From: Candidatus Peribacteria bacterium
GTDB lineage: Bacteria > Patescibacteriota > Gracilibacteria > Peribacterales > Peribacteraceae
Direction of reading: 5' to 3'
NCBI GenBank assembly: GCA_028286915.1
Contig: JAQBQQ010000001.1
Span: 1 to 54,936, forward strand
Length of the DNA: 54,936 nucleotides
Position numbers and translations under genes: made by a program. The notes beneath the pieces are model-generated. The model did no database searches and was not told the origin of the DNA. It worked only from the letters and a program-made list of their open reading frames with translations. Below, in pieces: positions 35,001 to 41,409 of the stretch; within the stretch, counting starts at the first letter, position 1, and each line of letters begins with the position of its first letter.

Positions 35001-37569
35001 CCGTAACACCGGCAATGCCCGTAAGTGTCTTGTAGGCCGCATCAGCGGTACTGGCACTGTTGATAGAATGCGCAATAACAGACGTATGCTGATCCGCTTC
35101 ATCCACTGCATCATCTACCACTGTAACAGTTACTGTTTGCGACGCATTCCAGTTGGAATTGGAAAATGTAAGAGTAGCCGGGGAGACAGTCACGCCGGTT
35201 GCCGTATTCAACGATTGCACATTGACCACAACCGTTCCGGTAGGACGGCTGTTTAATGCGAGAGTGTAGGTCTTTTGCACGGCAGGCGTTGCCTCGGACA
35301 GAGCAACTGCGGACGTACTGACATTTACGCCGATGGCATCGTTATCAGTAATACTGGCGGTCACCAGGGGGGCGTCTGTCCAGCTCTTAGGCCCGCTTGC
35401 CTCTATGGCAGTAATCGTACTTGTGTGTGTGGGTGCCTCCGTATAGCTATCATCAATAGCGCGGACATTCACTGTTTGCGGGTTATTCCAGTTAGATGAG
35501 TTAAAAACCAATTGTCGGGTAAAAATATTCTGCAACGCAGAATCCAGCGAAAGCTGCTGTCCCAACGGCCCGGATGCATCAACTGCCACATCCACTTTTA
35601 CATTTCCCGTCGGCTGCCTGGACAACTTGAGCCCGTAAGAATCTGTTACTGTTCCGTCTTCCGACGCGGTAAGAGCTGTGCCGGATGCAACAATGCCATA
35701 CTCATCATCAATAATATTCACCGTGACAGGGTTTATCACCAGACCGGCGCTTGTTTGATAGTACAAATCCGCGCTTGTCGCCGTATGTGTGATGGTTCCG
35801 GTACGGCTTCCGTCCACCACGGTGTTATTGACGGCTGCCACCGTGACTGTCTGCGGTATGTTCCAGTTTGCCGCGGTGAACACCAGTGGCAACGGCGGCG
35901 TGGCCGCTACCGTCAACTGCGCATCCGGCGTGACCGTTACCGTTACAGCTGCACGCGGCTGGGTATTTAAGACAACGGTATAGGTGTCTGTGGCACCGCC
36001 CTCCGTTACAGTGGTAGCACCACCGCTTTCAACAATGGTGGTACCGGCAACATCGTTATCGGTCATGCTGGAATTCACAGGCAGCGTTACCCCTACGAAT
36101 TGCACGTCACTGCTCGGAGAAACACTCAAGGTCGTTACTCCGATATGCGGTGAACCTTCGGCAATCTGGTCATCCACAGCTGTAACAATAACCGGCTGAG
36201 GAACATTCCAGTTAAGAGACGTAAACACTAATGATACTTTATCGGTTGTCACCTGTGGATCATTGGCGATAGCAACGTAAACCGGCAATGCGGGCTTCCC
36301 CTGCAGGGCAACATTCATTGTCCAGCTGTGGTTTCCACCCGCTGCTTCCGTAATGGTATTCGGCCCGCCGGTGACGACGAATTGAGCCGCATCATTATCG
36401 GTAATATGCACATTCACAGCCGGTCCGGTGACACCCAAAAATTGCGTGTCTGCCGTGGTAACGGCATGTGTTACGGGCTTTGTTTGTGTCCCTTCTATAT
36501 TCACATCATCCACCGCCGTCACTGTGACCGTCTGCGGAATATTCCACGTATTATAATCAAATACCAGTGGCGTGACACCAGAAGACAGTGTTAATTGAGT
36601 AATATCCGTAGCAGGAGTAACACTAACCGGTAACTTTGGCCGGCCGCCAAGCTGCACCGCATATGTGTCGGTAGTGCCGCCTTCCGTCACGTCCGTTGAG
36701 TTATTTGATTCCTTTATGACAATAGTAGCGGAATCGTTATCTGTAATGGCAACGGCTGTAGCTGTTACTGCCTTGCCGTTATAACTTGCGTCCGAGCTTG
36801 TGACCGCATACGCAATAGAACTGGTGTGCGGCCCTTCAATGTCCGGGTCATCAATAGCGGTTACCGTTATTGTCTGGAAAATACCCCAGTTCTGCGGTGT
36901 GAATGTAAGCTTCGGCTTGTCGGTAATAATCTGGCTGCTTGGAACACTGGCCGGTGTAACCGTAATAGTAACAGGCGATGCAGGAGCCTTGGCGAGCCGG
37001 AACAGAATGGTATCCGTAACACCGCCTTCGGTTACCTGCGTGTTGCCGCCGCTCTGCGATACATCCACGCCCTGCACTGCAACATAGCCGCACTTTGGGT
37101 CCGAAGGCGCGGGGCTCAGCCTGCCAAGATGCGTGGGAAAAACATCGGCAACAGTAGGGCTGATAAGATACACGCTGTACCCCATCCATTGCGGACAGCT
37201 TTCGTACGGATCTTTTCCGGTACCACCGAAACGCTTGGAATCAATATCGACCGGAATACAATAATCATCACTCTGTCCCTTTACGCAAATTGGTAATGCG
37301 TTTTCTTTCCCCGTGTTCAACCGCTCTTGTCCGTACAATGTCCGCGTTTCATTGAAGTGTTCCGTAAATGTGTTTCTCAAAAAGTCCGCGTTATTCTTGC
37401 GGACGGCATCATATGTATTCTTATATTGCAGACTTGGGTTAATGGCCACAATTGTCATGGCGGCAATGACACTAATAGCAGCCATAACCGTGACCATTTC
37501 AATACTGGTAAAACCGTGCCGCCAGGCGGTGTGTGTGTTCTTCATACGAAGTGGGGTATAGGTGTGCAT
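29089..37569 (-). CDS. Giant prepilin-like surface protein with Calx-beta repeats
   Basis: At 2826 residues the largest gene here. Residues 1-19 are a prepilin leader ending in Gly; mature FTSIEMVTVMAAISVIAAMTIV follows with Glu at position 5. The shared four-cysteine module (PIC, CIPVD, CPQWMGYSVY, KC) spans about 93-162. About 17 Calx-beta-like repeats follow, each with VTEGG...NWN.PQTVTVTAVDD...EG and an ITDND-type end; family members bind calcium. The repeats are interrupted at about 1665-2145 by four ASH/choice-of-anchor-like domains (FGSVTAG, FGYSNAG, FGPTPIG, FGTTSIG). The C-terminal about 170 residues (VPAGATKLVVSFPDTAYSDN) resemble galactose-binding or PA-IL-like lectin domains. ATG 37569 lies 11 bp after a TATAAT box. 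Confidence 0.9.
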   Translation of the reverse strand: MHTYTPLRMKNTHTAWRHGFTSIEMVTVMAAISVIAAMTIVAINPSLQYKNTYDAVRKNNADFLRNTFTEHFNETRTLYGQERLNTGKENALPICVKGQSDDYCIPVDIDSKRFGGTGKDPYESCPQWMGYSVYLISPTVADVFPTHLGRLSPAPSDPKCGYVAVQGVDVSQSGGNTQVTEGGVTDTILFRLAKAPASPVTITVTPASVPSSQIITDKPKLTFTPQNWGIFQTITVTAIDDPDIEGPHTSSIAYAVTSSDASYNGKAVTATAVAITDNDSATIVIKESNNSTDVTEGGTTDTYAVQLGGRPKLPVSVTPATDITQLTLSSGVTPLVFDYNTWNIPQTVTVTAVDDVNIEGTQTKPVTHAVTTADTQFLGVTGPAVNVHITDNDAAQFVVTGGPNTITEAAGGNHSWTMNVALQGKPALPVYVAIANDPQVTTDKVSLVFTSLNWNVPQPVIVTAVDDQIAEGSPHIGVTTLSVSPSSDVQFVGVTLPVNSSMTDNDVAGTTIVESGGATTVTEGGATDTYTVVLNTQPRAAVTVTVTPDAQLTVAATPPLPLVFTAANWNIPQTVTVAAVNNTVVDGSRTGTITHTATSADLYYQTSAGLVINPVTVNIIDDEYGIVASGTALTASEDGTVTDSYGLKLSRQPTGNVKVDVAVDASGPLGQQLSLDSALQNIFTRQLVFNSSNWNNPQTVNVRAIDDSYTEAPTHTSTITAIEASGPKSWTDAPLVTASITDNDAIGVNVSTSAVALSEATPAVQKTYTLALNSRPTGTVVVNVQSLNTATGVTVSPATLTFSNSNWNASQTVTVTVVDDAVDEADQHTSVIAHSINSASTADAAYKTLTGIAGVTANITDNDTAGLVLAPTSSTRNEADGDTSYTVHLRSQPVAPVTLTVTPDSQLVRSAPAGGTLTFSTANWQSDQTVQLRAVADFIDKPDQYPGVMRNVVTATADPKYLTLSGSYVMTINDDDVAGVSVQEIAAAGNATIDGVTAVTEGGTTDRIQLKLNSEPTGPVTIAMASSGSRLSFSPATLTFNPSGADMWSTYQIVTVTAVDDTVAEGPMTDYIRFAATSTDAHYQNKVIPPVSVSVTDNDKGLIFTNVPVNVAEQNATSDTYQVRLSEAPVGTVTFNIRTPDGQTTVNPSQITFSPSGANIWSANKTITVTAVDDDSVEGNHAGIIRHSYGSGDTLWNGVVDSNVIANITDNDFAGLLFDKTTVSVTESGTKDAYTVQLGSRPSAPVTVTIGSSTQLNTDVQTLTFPAAGWNIPQIVNVSAVDDLLVEGVHSATLTHTVTSADPFFSLVPAANVTATITDNDSYGITLNKATANVTEGGAPDSYTIVLRTPPTANVDVRLDCNTLAMQVDGKNCVDPTLTSVHTFTPANWNTPQTVSIVARDNSTDDIDPVTDRIAHTLSSTDTNYNGVPTGNIAVDIHDNDTAGLAITPVTLSMSEGGTTKTYTVKLNSQPFPASPVTVTPTPEGQTSVSPAALTFTSANWNTPQTVTVTAIDDQNIEGTQTEHIIHAIGSSDFKYSILIAPTVTVTIADNDTAGVLVNTTSRTAYEAGTPTAYTTYSISLNAKPASNVVLTPTRTPASQFSLSQNVLTFTPANWSAPQVVTITATDDSIFEGTNYGAIAYDLTTSDANYTGIVVPSISVKIMDNDPDVAVSIGGTDIPMQTGSIDFGSVTAGTATPPQRTITVKNVGSGNLILGTPTLPAGFSVVTGFSAAATTSGLVPGTSTTLVIKMDSVTAGTYNGKLSFSTNVSSKNPYDFTVKGAVTPAPAPDIEVYGDPIDGVPAIPDGSVLPYDFGYSNAGVTITRTFTIVNTGQAKLDISSLTVPVGFSIVQPITPTSILAGDPPATFIIRWNASSPNFQSGPLRFTTNVPGAKNPYNFIIQASSDPAKAPEIDVYKDSVIAGNLLSCTAGVSPAVDFGPTPIGNAVDHTFFIKNSGVYALRLSTLGFLSGTDFSFSSAFGNAVMQPGDVKQFIARFSANGTDRTDRIIIGNNDANESPCSFNITGNSAAPLIQVTDDTSTTVLTGGSSTVNFGTTSIGVPKTHTFTVKNLGDDTLALNQNISVPNGYQIVSPWSATVNLAPGASTGFVIRLTAAAIGSFSGPVHITSNDAPRSPFDFTVTGTVTPTPGIIMTETEGTTKVQEGGDITKFTAGATLQGSDCYYVTLNTAPTKDVTVNVSNPDSHLNFSKSSVTLTSTDWSAQSAAHYVCASAINDFKDEGVHTANIIHSVTTTDPVYSTQTAANVNVSITDNDVAGFTLTQSDGSTTVLEGGDISKLTQGASVQGTDCYSITLNTVPDQPVTVTTSNPTAKLNFSRTSITLDATNWNAINGPTTSFCVNAKDDDIAEGNHYSAIIHTVTTTDAKYGSLTPAGVSVGIGDNDVPGVLIDQSDGITQLYEGGGTFYSNPSGPGGVDFYNVTLSSQPTADVQFSIASQYGKVNFSPSLLTFTSQNWNVPQRVTVTVIDNAVKEAVSPYTDTMYHGIASTDPNYTSANLGTMPTVLVSIFDNDFPGVVLTPFQIGGGPDGSNYVVEGDAANEVKDAYSIRLQTQPTDDVNVYIDRAGAAAGQVIFPAAMITITPATWNQDHFVVIGAVNDSVVEPQKTITIAHETTSTDPNYNVMSGIPPMSITVGDDDVDTSPKVVQTAIVTFSGQTRPSYACPKCKFSEWGYPAGGGSTSGPKNVFTNPVTPNNVIELSYVKGSINWGGNSNGDPNPVSCQNGSNPSNTYPKLIAIAQFLDANGNVIDILSTLNLSTPGKHQAIRLKDWYDGPQIHVPAGATKLVVSFPDTAYSDNTGTCKASLTERTP

Positions 37570-37580
37570 AAAATCTGCTT

Positions 37581-37586
37581 ATTATA
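37581..37586 (-). promoter_or_regulatory. -10 box of the Calx-beta prepilin-like gene
   Basis: Perfect TATAAT on the minus strand. The 21 bp at 37574-37594 match 11551-11571 (upstream of the FN3/LamG gene) at 19 positions. Confidence 0.55.
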
Positions 37587-37630
37587 CCAAAAAAGGCAGA
37601 AGTAGGGAAGCTTTTATTCTACAGGAAAAT

Positions 37631-37662
37631 CCCCATAGAGCGTATTGACGCTTGCTATGGGG
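37631..37662 (-). terminator. Terminator of the PEP-CTERM gene
   Basis: Arms CCCCATAG and CTATGGGG with inner AGCG/CGCT pairing, followed on the minus strand by ATTTTCC. Confidence 0.6.
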
Positions 37663-37691
37663 AATGTTCAGGCAATCAGGGTTCATGCTGT

Positions 37692-38330
37692 TTACCGTTT
37701 CTTGCGCCGGCAAAAGAAAGTGGCTCCGCCAAGGCCGAGGACGATGAGACCAAAGCTGGATGGTTCGGGGACGGAACGGGGTGTAACGCCTTCCCGGTGC
37801 TCCATCGCATCGTTGATACTTGTCGCCCCGATGGCAACAGCTCCGTAGATATCTGTTGTCGGGTTACCAAACGCCGCCTTGGGAATTGTCAGCGTGACGC
37901 TGTGCAATGCCAGGTCAAAGGCGATCTTGACCTGAATACTGCTGAAATCGCGGGTATCAAACAGTGTAACCGTATCATCAGCGGTGATGCCAAAGATGGC
38001 GGCCATAAAATCGCTTCCGAATCTCTCGGCAAGCGGATGGCCAATGGTGTTTTGATGCGGGCTGTAACCCGTATCGGGGTTGTTGTCGGTGTCGAACTCG
38101 AACAGGCCGCCAATGCGTTGCGGGTCCGCCAGATCGAGCGGGCTAGCGAACGCATTGGCCGTGACAATTGTTGCGTAGTAATTGGTGTCATCTTCGGTAA
38201 GGCTGTACTGGATGAGATCGATCTTATAGCCGCTGCCGAAGGTGTCTCCCAGCGGATCAAAACCCGCTTTTGCAGCCGAGCTCATGCCGAGCACGCCGCC
38301 AACGAGGAGCAGGAAAGCAAACCGCTTCAT
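37692..38330 (-). CDS. PEP-CTERM sorting-domain protein
   Basis: 212 residues, exported. Signal peptide MKRFAFLLLVGGVLGMSSAAKA, a beta-rich body of about 160 residues, and a textbook PEP-CTERM tail: VPEPSSFGLIVLGLGG, hydrophobic helix, then CRRKKR. In other bacteria exosortase recognises this tail and the protein goes to the outer surface or exopolysaccharide. The body (LIQYSLTEDDTNYYATIVTAN, FEFDTDNNPDTGY) has no named domain. A strong Shine-Dalgarno (AAGGAG, 6 nt spacing), a leader with two hairpins and a terminator make it a self-contained unit. No exosortase gene is in the window. Confidence 0.85.
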   Translation of the reverse strand: MKRFAFLLLVGGVLGMSSAAKAGFDPLGDTFGSGYKIDLIQYSLTEDDTNYYATIVTANAFASPLDLADPQRIGGLFEFDTDNNPDTGYSPHQNTIGHPLAERFGSDFMAAIFGITADDTVTLFDTRDFSSIQVKIAFDLALHSVTLTIPKAAFGNPTTDIYGAVAIGATSINDAMEHREGVTPRSVPEPSSFGLIVLGLGGATFFCRRKKR

Positions 38331-38384
38331 GTGATACTCCTTGGGATGTCCGTCCGTATCATCCCTGATTGCCCGTGCTGAAAA

Positions 38385-38423
38385 AGATCATTCTTGATCT
38401 CCAGACACTTTCAAAAGAAAGTG
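38385..38423 (-). promoter_or_regulatory. Two hairpins in the leader of the PEP-CTERM gene
   Basis: AGATCA-TTCT-TGATCT (38385-38400) and CACTTTC-AAAA-GAAAGTG (38406-38423), both perfect. Upstream a TATAGT box (about 38435) could be the -10. Function unknown. Confidence 0.4.
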
Positions 38424-38536
38424 ATGCGTAAAACATACTATACATTTGACCAAACGCAAAGAAAACGTAGTACGTATTATGGAGTGCGCATTATTTCCGG
38501 ATGATCCGAGTTTTTGCTTTCCCTGCTTTCACTCTC

Positions 38537-41305
38537 CTATGGCGCCGTTGTCTGCATGAAATACTGCTTGGGGCTGGATAACACTGTCGTAAAGTTTCCA
38601 CCGGCGTATATATTCAGCGTATCGGTATCCAGCGCCAGTACGCTGCCGTTTAGTTGCGGGTTCCAGGTAAAGGCAATGCCAGCACTGTCAAAGCCGACAA
38701 TGTAGGGGTGAGCAAGACTGGATACGGTCGCAAAGTCGCCGCCGGCCAGAATTTTGATGCCATTGGCCACCAGCGTACGTACCGGGCCGGACACGTTGGG
38801 ATTCCAGGCACGCAGACTGTTATTCGTCAGATCAAACGATGCCAGCCTATTGCGTACCACACCGCCTGCCTGGGTAAAATCACCACCCGCATATAAAATC
38901 TGATTCGTCACCGAAAGCGCCTGTACGCTGTTATTCATGTTGGGGTTCCAGGCCGTGGACGTACCGTTTACCAGGTCCAGTGCTGCCAGGCGATTGCGCG
39001 CGCTGCCACCGGCATGGAGGAAGCTGCCACCCATATAGGCAGTACCCGTATCAAACGCAAACGCACTCACCGTGTCGTCTGCATTCGGGTTCCAGCTGGT
39101 AAGCGTTCCGGCCGGCAGCTGGAAAGATGCGGCAAAGTTACGGGTGTTTTCCCCGATACGGCTAAAGTCTCCGCCGGCGTACAGGCGGTTGGCATTCAGA
39201 GCAAGAACCCGCACGGGCCAGTTCGGCTCAGGGTTCCAGCTGGAAAGGGTAATGGAGTCGGCCGTATTTACCGCGGCCAGGTATTCGCGTGTCACACCAC
39301 GGACACGATCAAACTCACCGGCCATATAGACTGTTGAACCGTTTACCAGTAACGACCGGACCAGACTGTTTGCATTGGGATCCCACGGCAAAAGCTGGCC
39401 GGTGATGGAGTCCAGCGCCGCTGCATTATTGCGGTTGTCACCGCCAATACTGTTAAACGTTCCGCCGATATACACACTGTTGCCATGCACGGCTACCACA
39501 TAGACCGGGTTACTGGCACTCGGATTCCAGCTTTTCAGCTCACCATTGCCGGCATCGATAGCGGCGACATAGTTCCGGGGCTGTCCGCCAATGTAGGAGA
39601 AGTCACCACCTACATAGACTGTGTCTCCCTCCACAAAAAGAGTGCGCACGGTTCCATCCACGTTTGTACTCATGCTGGTAGGATTTCCAATGGCATTAGG
39701 ATCTTCTGAGTTCGAGTCGTCTTCATTAAAATCGCCGCGCGAGTTGGGGTCCCAGGATGACACGCTGCCGGTATTGCCATCAAAAGATGCCAGATAGCGC
39801 CGCGTCTGTCCGCCAACGGTTAAAAAATCACCACTCGCAAACACGTCATTGCCATGAATGGCGAGGGCATACACCGGCGCATCGGAACTGGGTTTCCAGC
39901 TGGTGGAAATAGCTCCATTGCTTGTCTTAAATGCCGCCAGACGATTGCGGGTTACACCCGAAACCTGTGTGAAAGCGCCACCGGCATATACGCTGGATCC
40001 ATGCACGGCCAGGCTGTACACAGTGCCGTTGGCATTCGGGTTCCAGGTGGTGAGAATATTACTGGCAAACGAGGCAAGACGATTACGGGCAGTACTGCCA
40101 ACCAGAGTAAAATCCCCGCCCACATAGAGAGTGCTGCCGTTCACCGCCAGAGTATGCACCGTGCCATTTAAGTTCGGGTTCCATGTACTGGCCGTACTGC
40201 TCAAGGCGCCAAATGCCGCCAGGCGATTCCGTGTGAGTGAGCCGACCTGTGTAAAATCACCTCCTATATACATATCGGCTCCTTTGCGGATAATGGCTCG
40301 CACGCGGCCGTTTACATTGGGATTCCAAGCCGTGTCCACCGTGCCATCGGCATTAATATGCGCAAGGTTATTCCGTGCCACGCCGCCTACCTGGGTGAAT
40401 TCGCCACCAATATACCAACCATCGCTGTCATCAATAACCGCGTATACCGGTCCGTTGACGTACGGAAAGGCACTTTCCGGCGCACCGGTATCATCACGAT
40501 TCACCGGTACGCCATAACCGGTATTTGGCCCCACAATGGTGAACAAACCGCCAATATAAGTGGTTCTGCCTGCATGTTCCACGGTATACACGGGACCGTT
40601 GGGCACCCATGGACTGCTCGTCGCCAATGTAGGAGGCGCCGAACTGCTGGACACCGCTGCACTGGAGATGGAAGAACTTGCCGCGAGACTACTGCTCAGC
40701 GAGCTGGATGCGACGGAAGAAGAGAGTGGCGCAGAGCTGATACTTGAGCTGGAACCAATAAGACTGCTGCTCGAACTGCCGGCCGAAGCAAGCGACGAAG
40801 ATGACGTTACTGCAACCTGCGTGCCGCAATTCGGGCTGATGGCTCCTTTGGTCGTGGCCGTACGACCGCGGTCCATGGCAATAACCAGCGGCTCCGTCTG
40901 AGACTGCAAATACACGCCGTACCCTAGCCAGTTGGGACATGCCTCCGCTTCATCCTGCGGCGGCGGCGGAATATATCCTTTTGCCACCAGCGTATCCAGA
41001 TTTACACAGTAAGTATCCGCATTTCCATACGCACACACCGGCCGCAGGTTCGTAAAGCCCTGCTGAAATTTTGTCTGGTCCGGAAAAGCACGCTCATCCG
41101 TGAAGTATTGAACCAGGGCATGCTGAATTTCTTTGGCATGGTACTGCCGCTGAATATCCATGGCGTTATTGGTATTCCGCTTGCTGTTGGTTGCCGTAAT
41201 AATCACTCCGGCCAGAATGCCAACAAGACCGGCTGTTACAAGCATTTCCATAAGAGATGCAAACCCTCTGTGCTGTAATGGTCTTTGTGAAAAAAATGCG
41301 TTCAT
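38537..41305 (-). CDS. Prepilin-like surface protein with double beta-propeller
   Basis: 922 residues from ATG 41305 (MNAFFSQRPLQHRG leader of 14, then FASLMEMLVTAGLVGILAGVI); a GTG at 41347 would give a 28-residue leader. The conserved Glu sits at mature position 6, not 5. The shared four-cysteine module (PVC, CVNLD, CPNWLGYGVY, NC) spans about 80-155. A serine-rich linker (about 165-225) leads to 14 repeats of about 45 residues of the type VYVGGDFTQVGG..RNRLAAFD...SWNPN, like the DUF5122/delta-60 repeats; 14 would fit two seven-bladed propellers. No Shine-Dalgarno. It follows the amidase-SpoIID gene on the same strand after 105 bp and may be cotranscribed. Confidence 0.87.
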   Translation of the reverse strand: MNAFFSQRPLQHRGFASLMEMLVTAGLVGILAGVIITATNSKRNTNNAMDIQRQYHAKEIQHALVQYFTDERAFPDQTKFQQGFTNLRPVCAYGNADTYCVNLDTLVAKGYIPPPPQDEAEACPNWLGYGVYLQSQTEPLVIAMDRGRTATTKGAISPNCGTQVAVTSSSSLASAGSSSSSLIGSSSSISSAPLSSSVASSSLSSSLAASSSISSAAVSSSSAPPTLATSSPWVPNGPVYTVEHAGRTTYIGGLFTIVGPNTGYGVPVNRDDTGAPESAFPYVNGPVYAVIDDSDGWYIGGEFTQVGGVARNNLAHINADGTVDTAWNPNVNGRVRAIIRKGADMYIGGDFTQVGSLTRNRLAAFGALSSTASTWNPNLNGTVHTLAVNGSTLYVGGDFTLVGSTARNRLASFASNILTTWNPNANGTVYSLAVHGSSVYAGGAFTQVSGVTRNRLAAFKTSNGAISTSWKPSSDAPVYALAIHGNDVFASGDFLTVGGQTRRYLASFDGNTGSVSSWDPNSRGDFNEDDSNSEDPNAIGNPTSMSTNVDGTVRTLFVEGDTVYVGGDFSYIGGQPRNYVAAIDAGNGELKSWNPSASNPVYVVAVHGNSVYIGGTFNSIGGDNRNNAAALDSITGQLLPWDPNANSLVRSLLVNGSTVYMAGEFDRVRGVTREYLAAVNTADSITLSSWNPEPNWPVRVLALNANRLYAGGDFSRIGENTRNFAASFQLPAGTLTSWNPNADDTVSAFAFDTGTAYMGGSFLHAGGSARNRLAALDLVNGTSTAWNPNMNNSVQALSVTNQILYAGGDFTQAGGVVRNRLASFDLTNNSLRAWNPNVSGPVRTLVANGIKILAGGDFATVSSLAHPYIVGFDSAGIAFTWNPQLNGSVLALDTDTLNIYAGGNFTTVLSSPKQYFMQTTAP

Positions 41306-41409
41306 GGCCCAGGGAAGCGATTTCTGTATTGTAGCGATCTTTGCCACATTAAAAAGATCATCACCTGACTATGAAGGCATATCGTCCAGAGATTATACAT
41401 GCAGTATTT

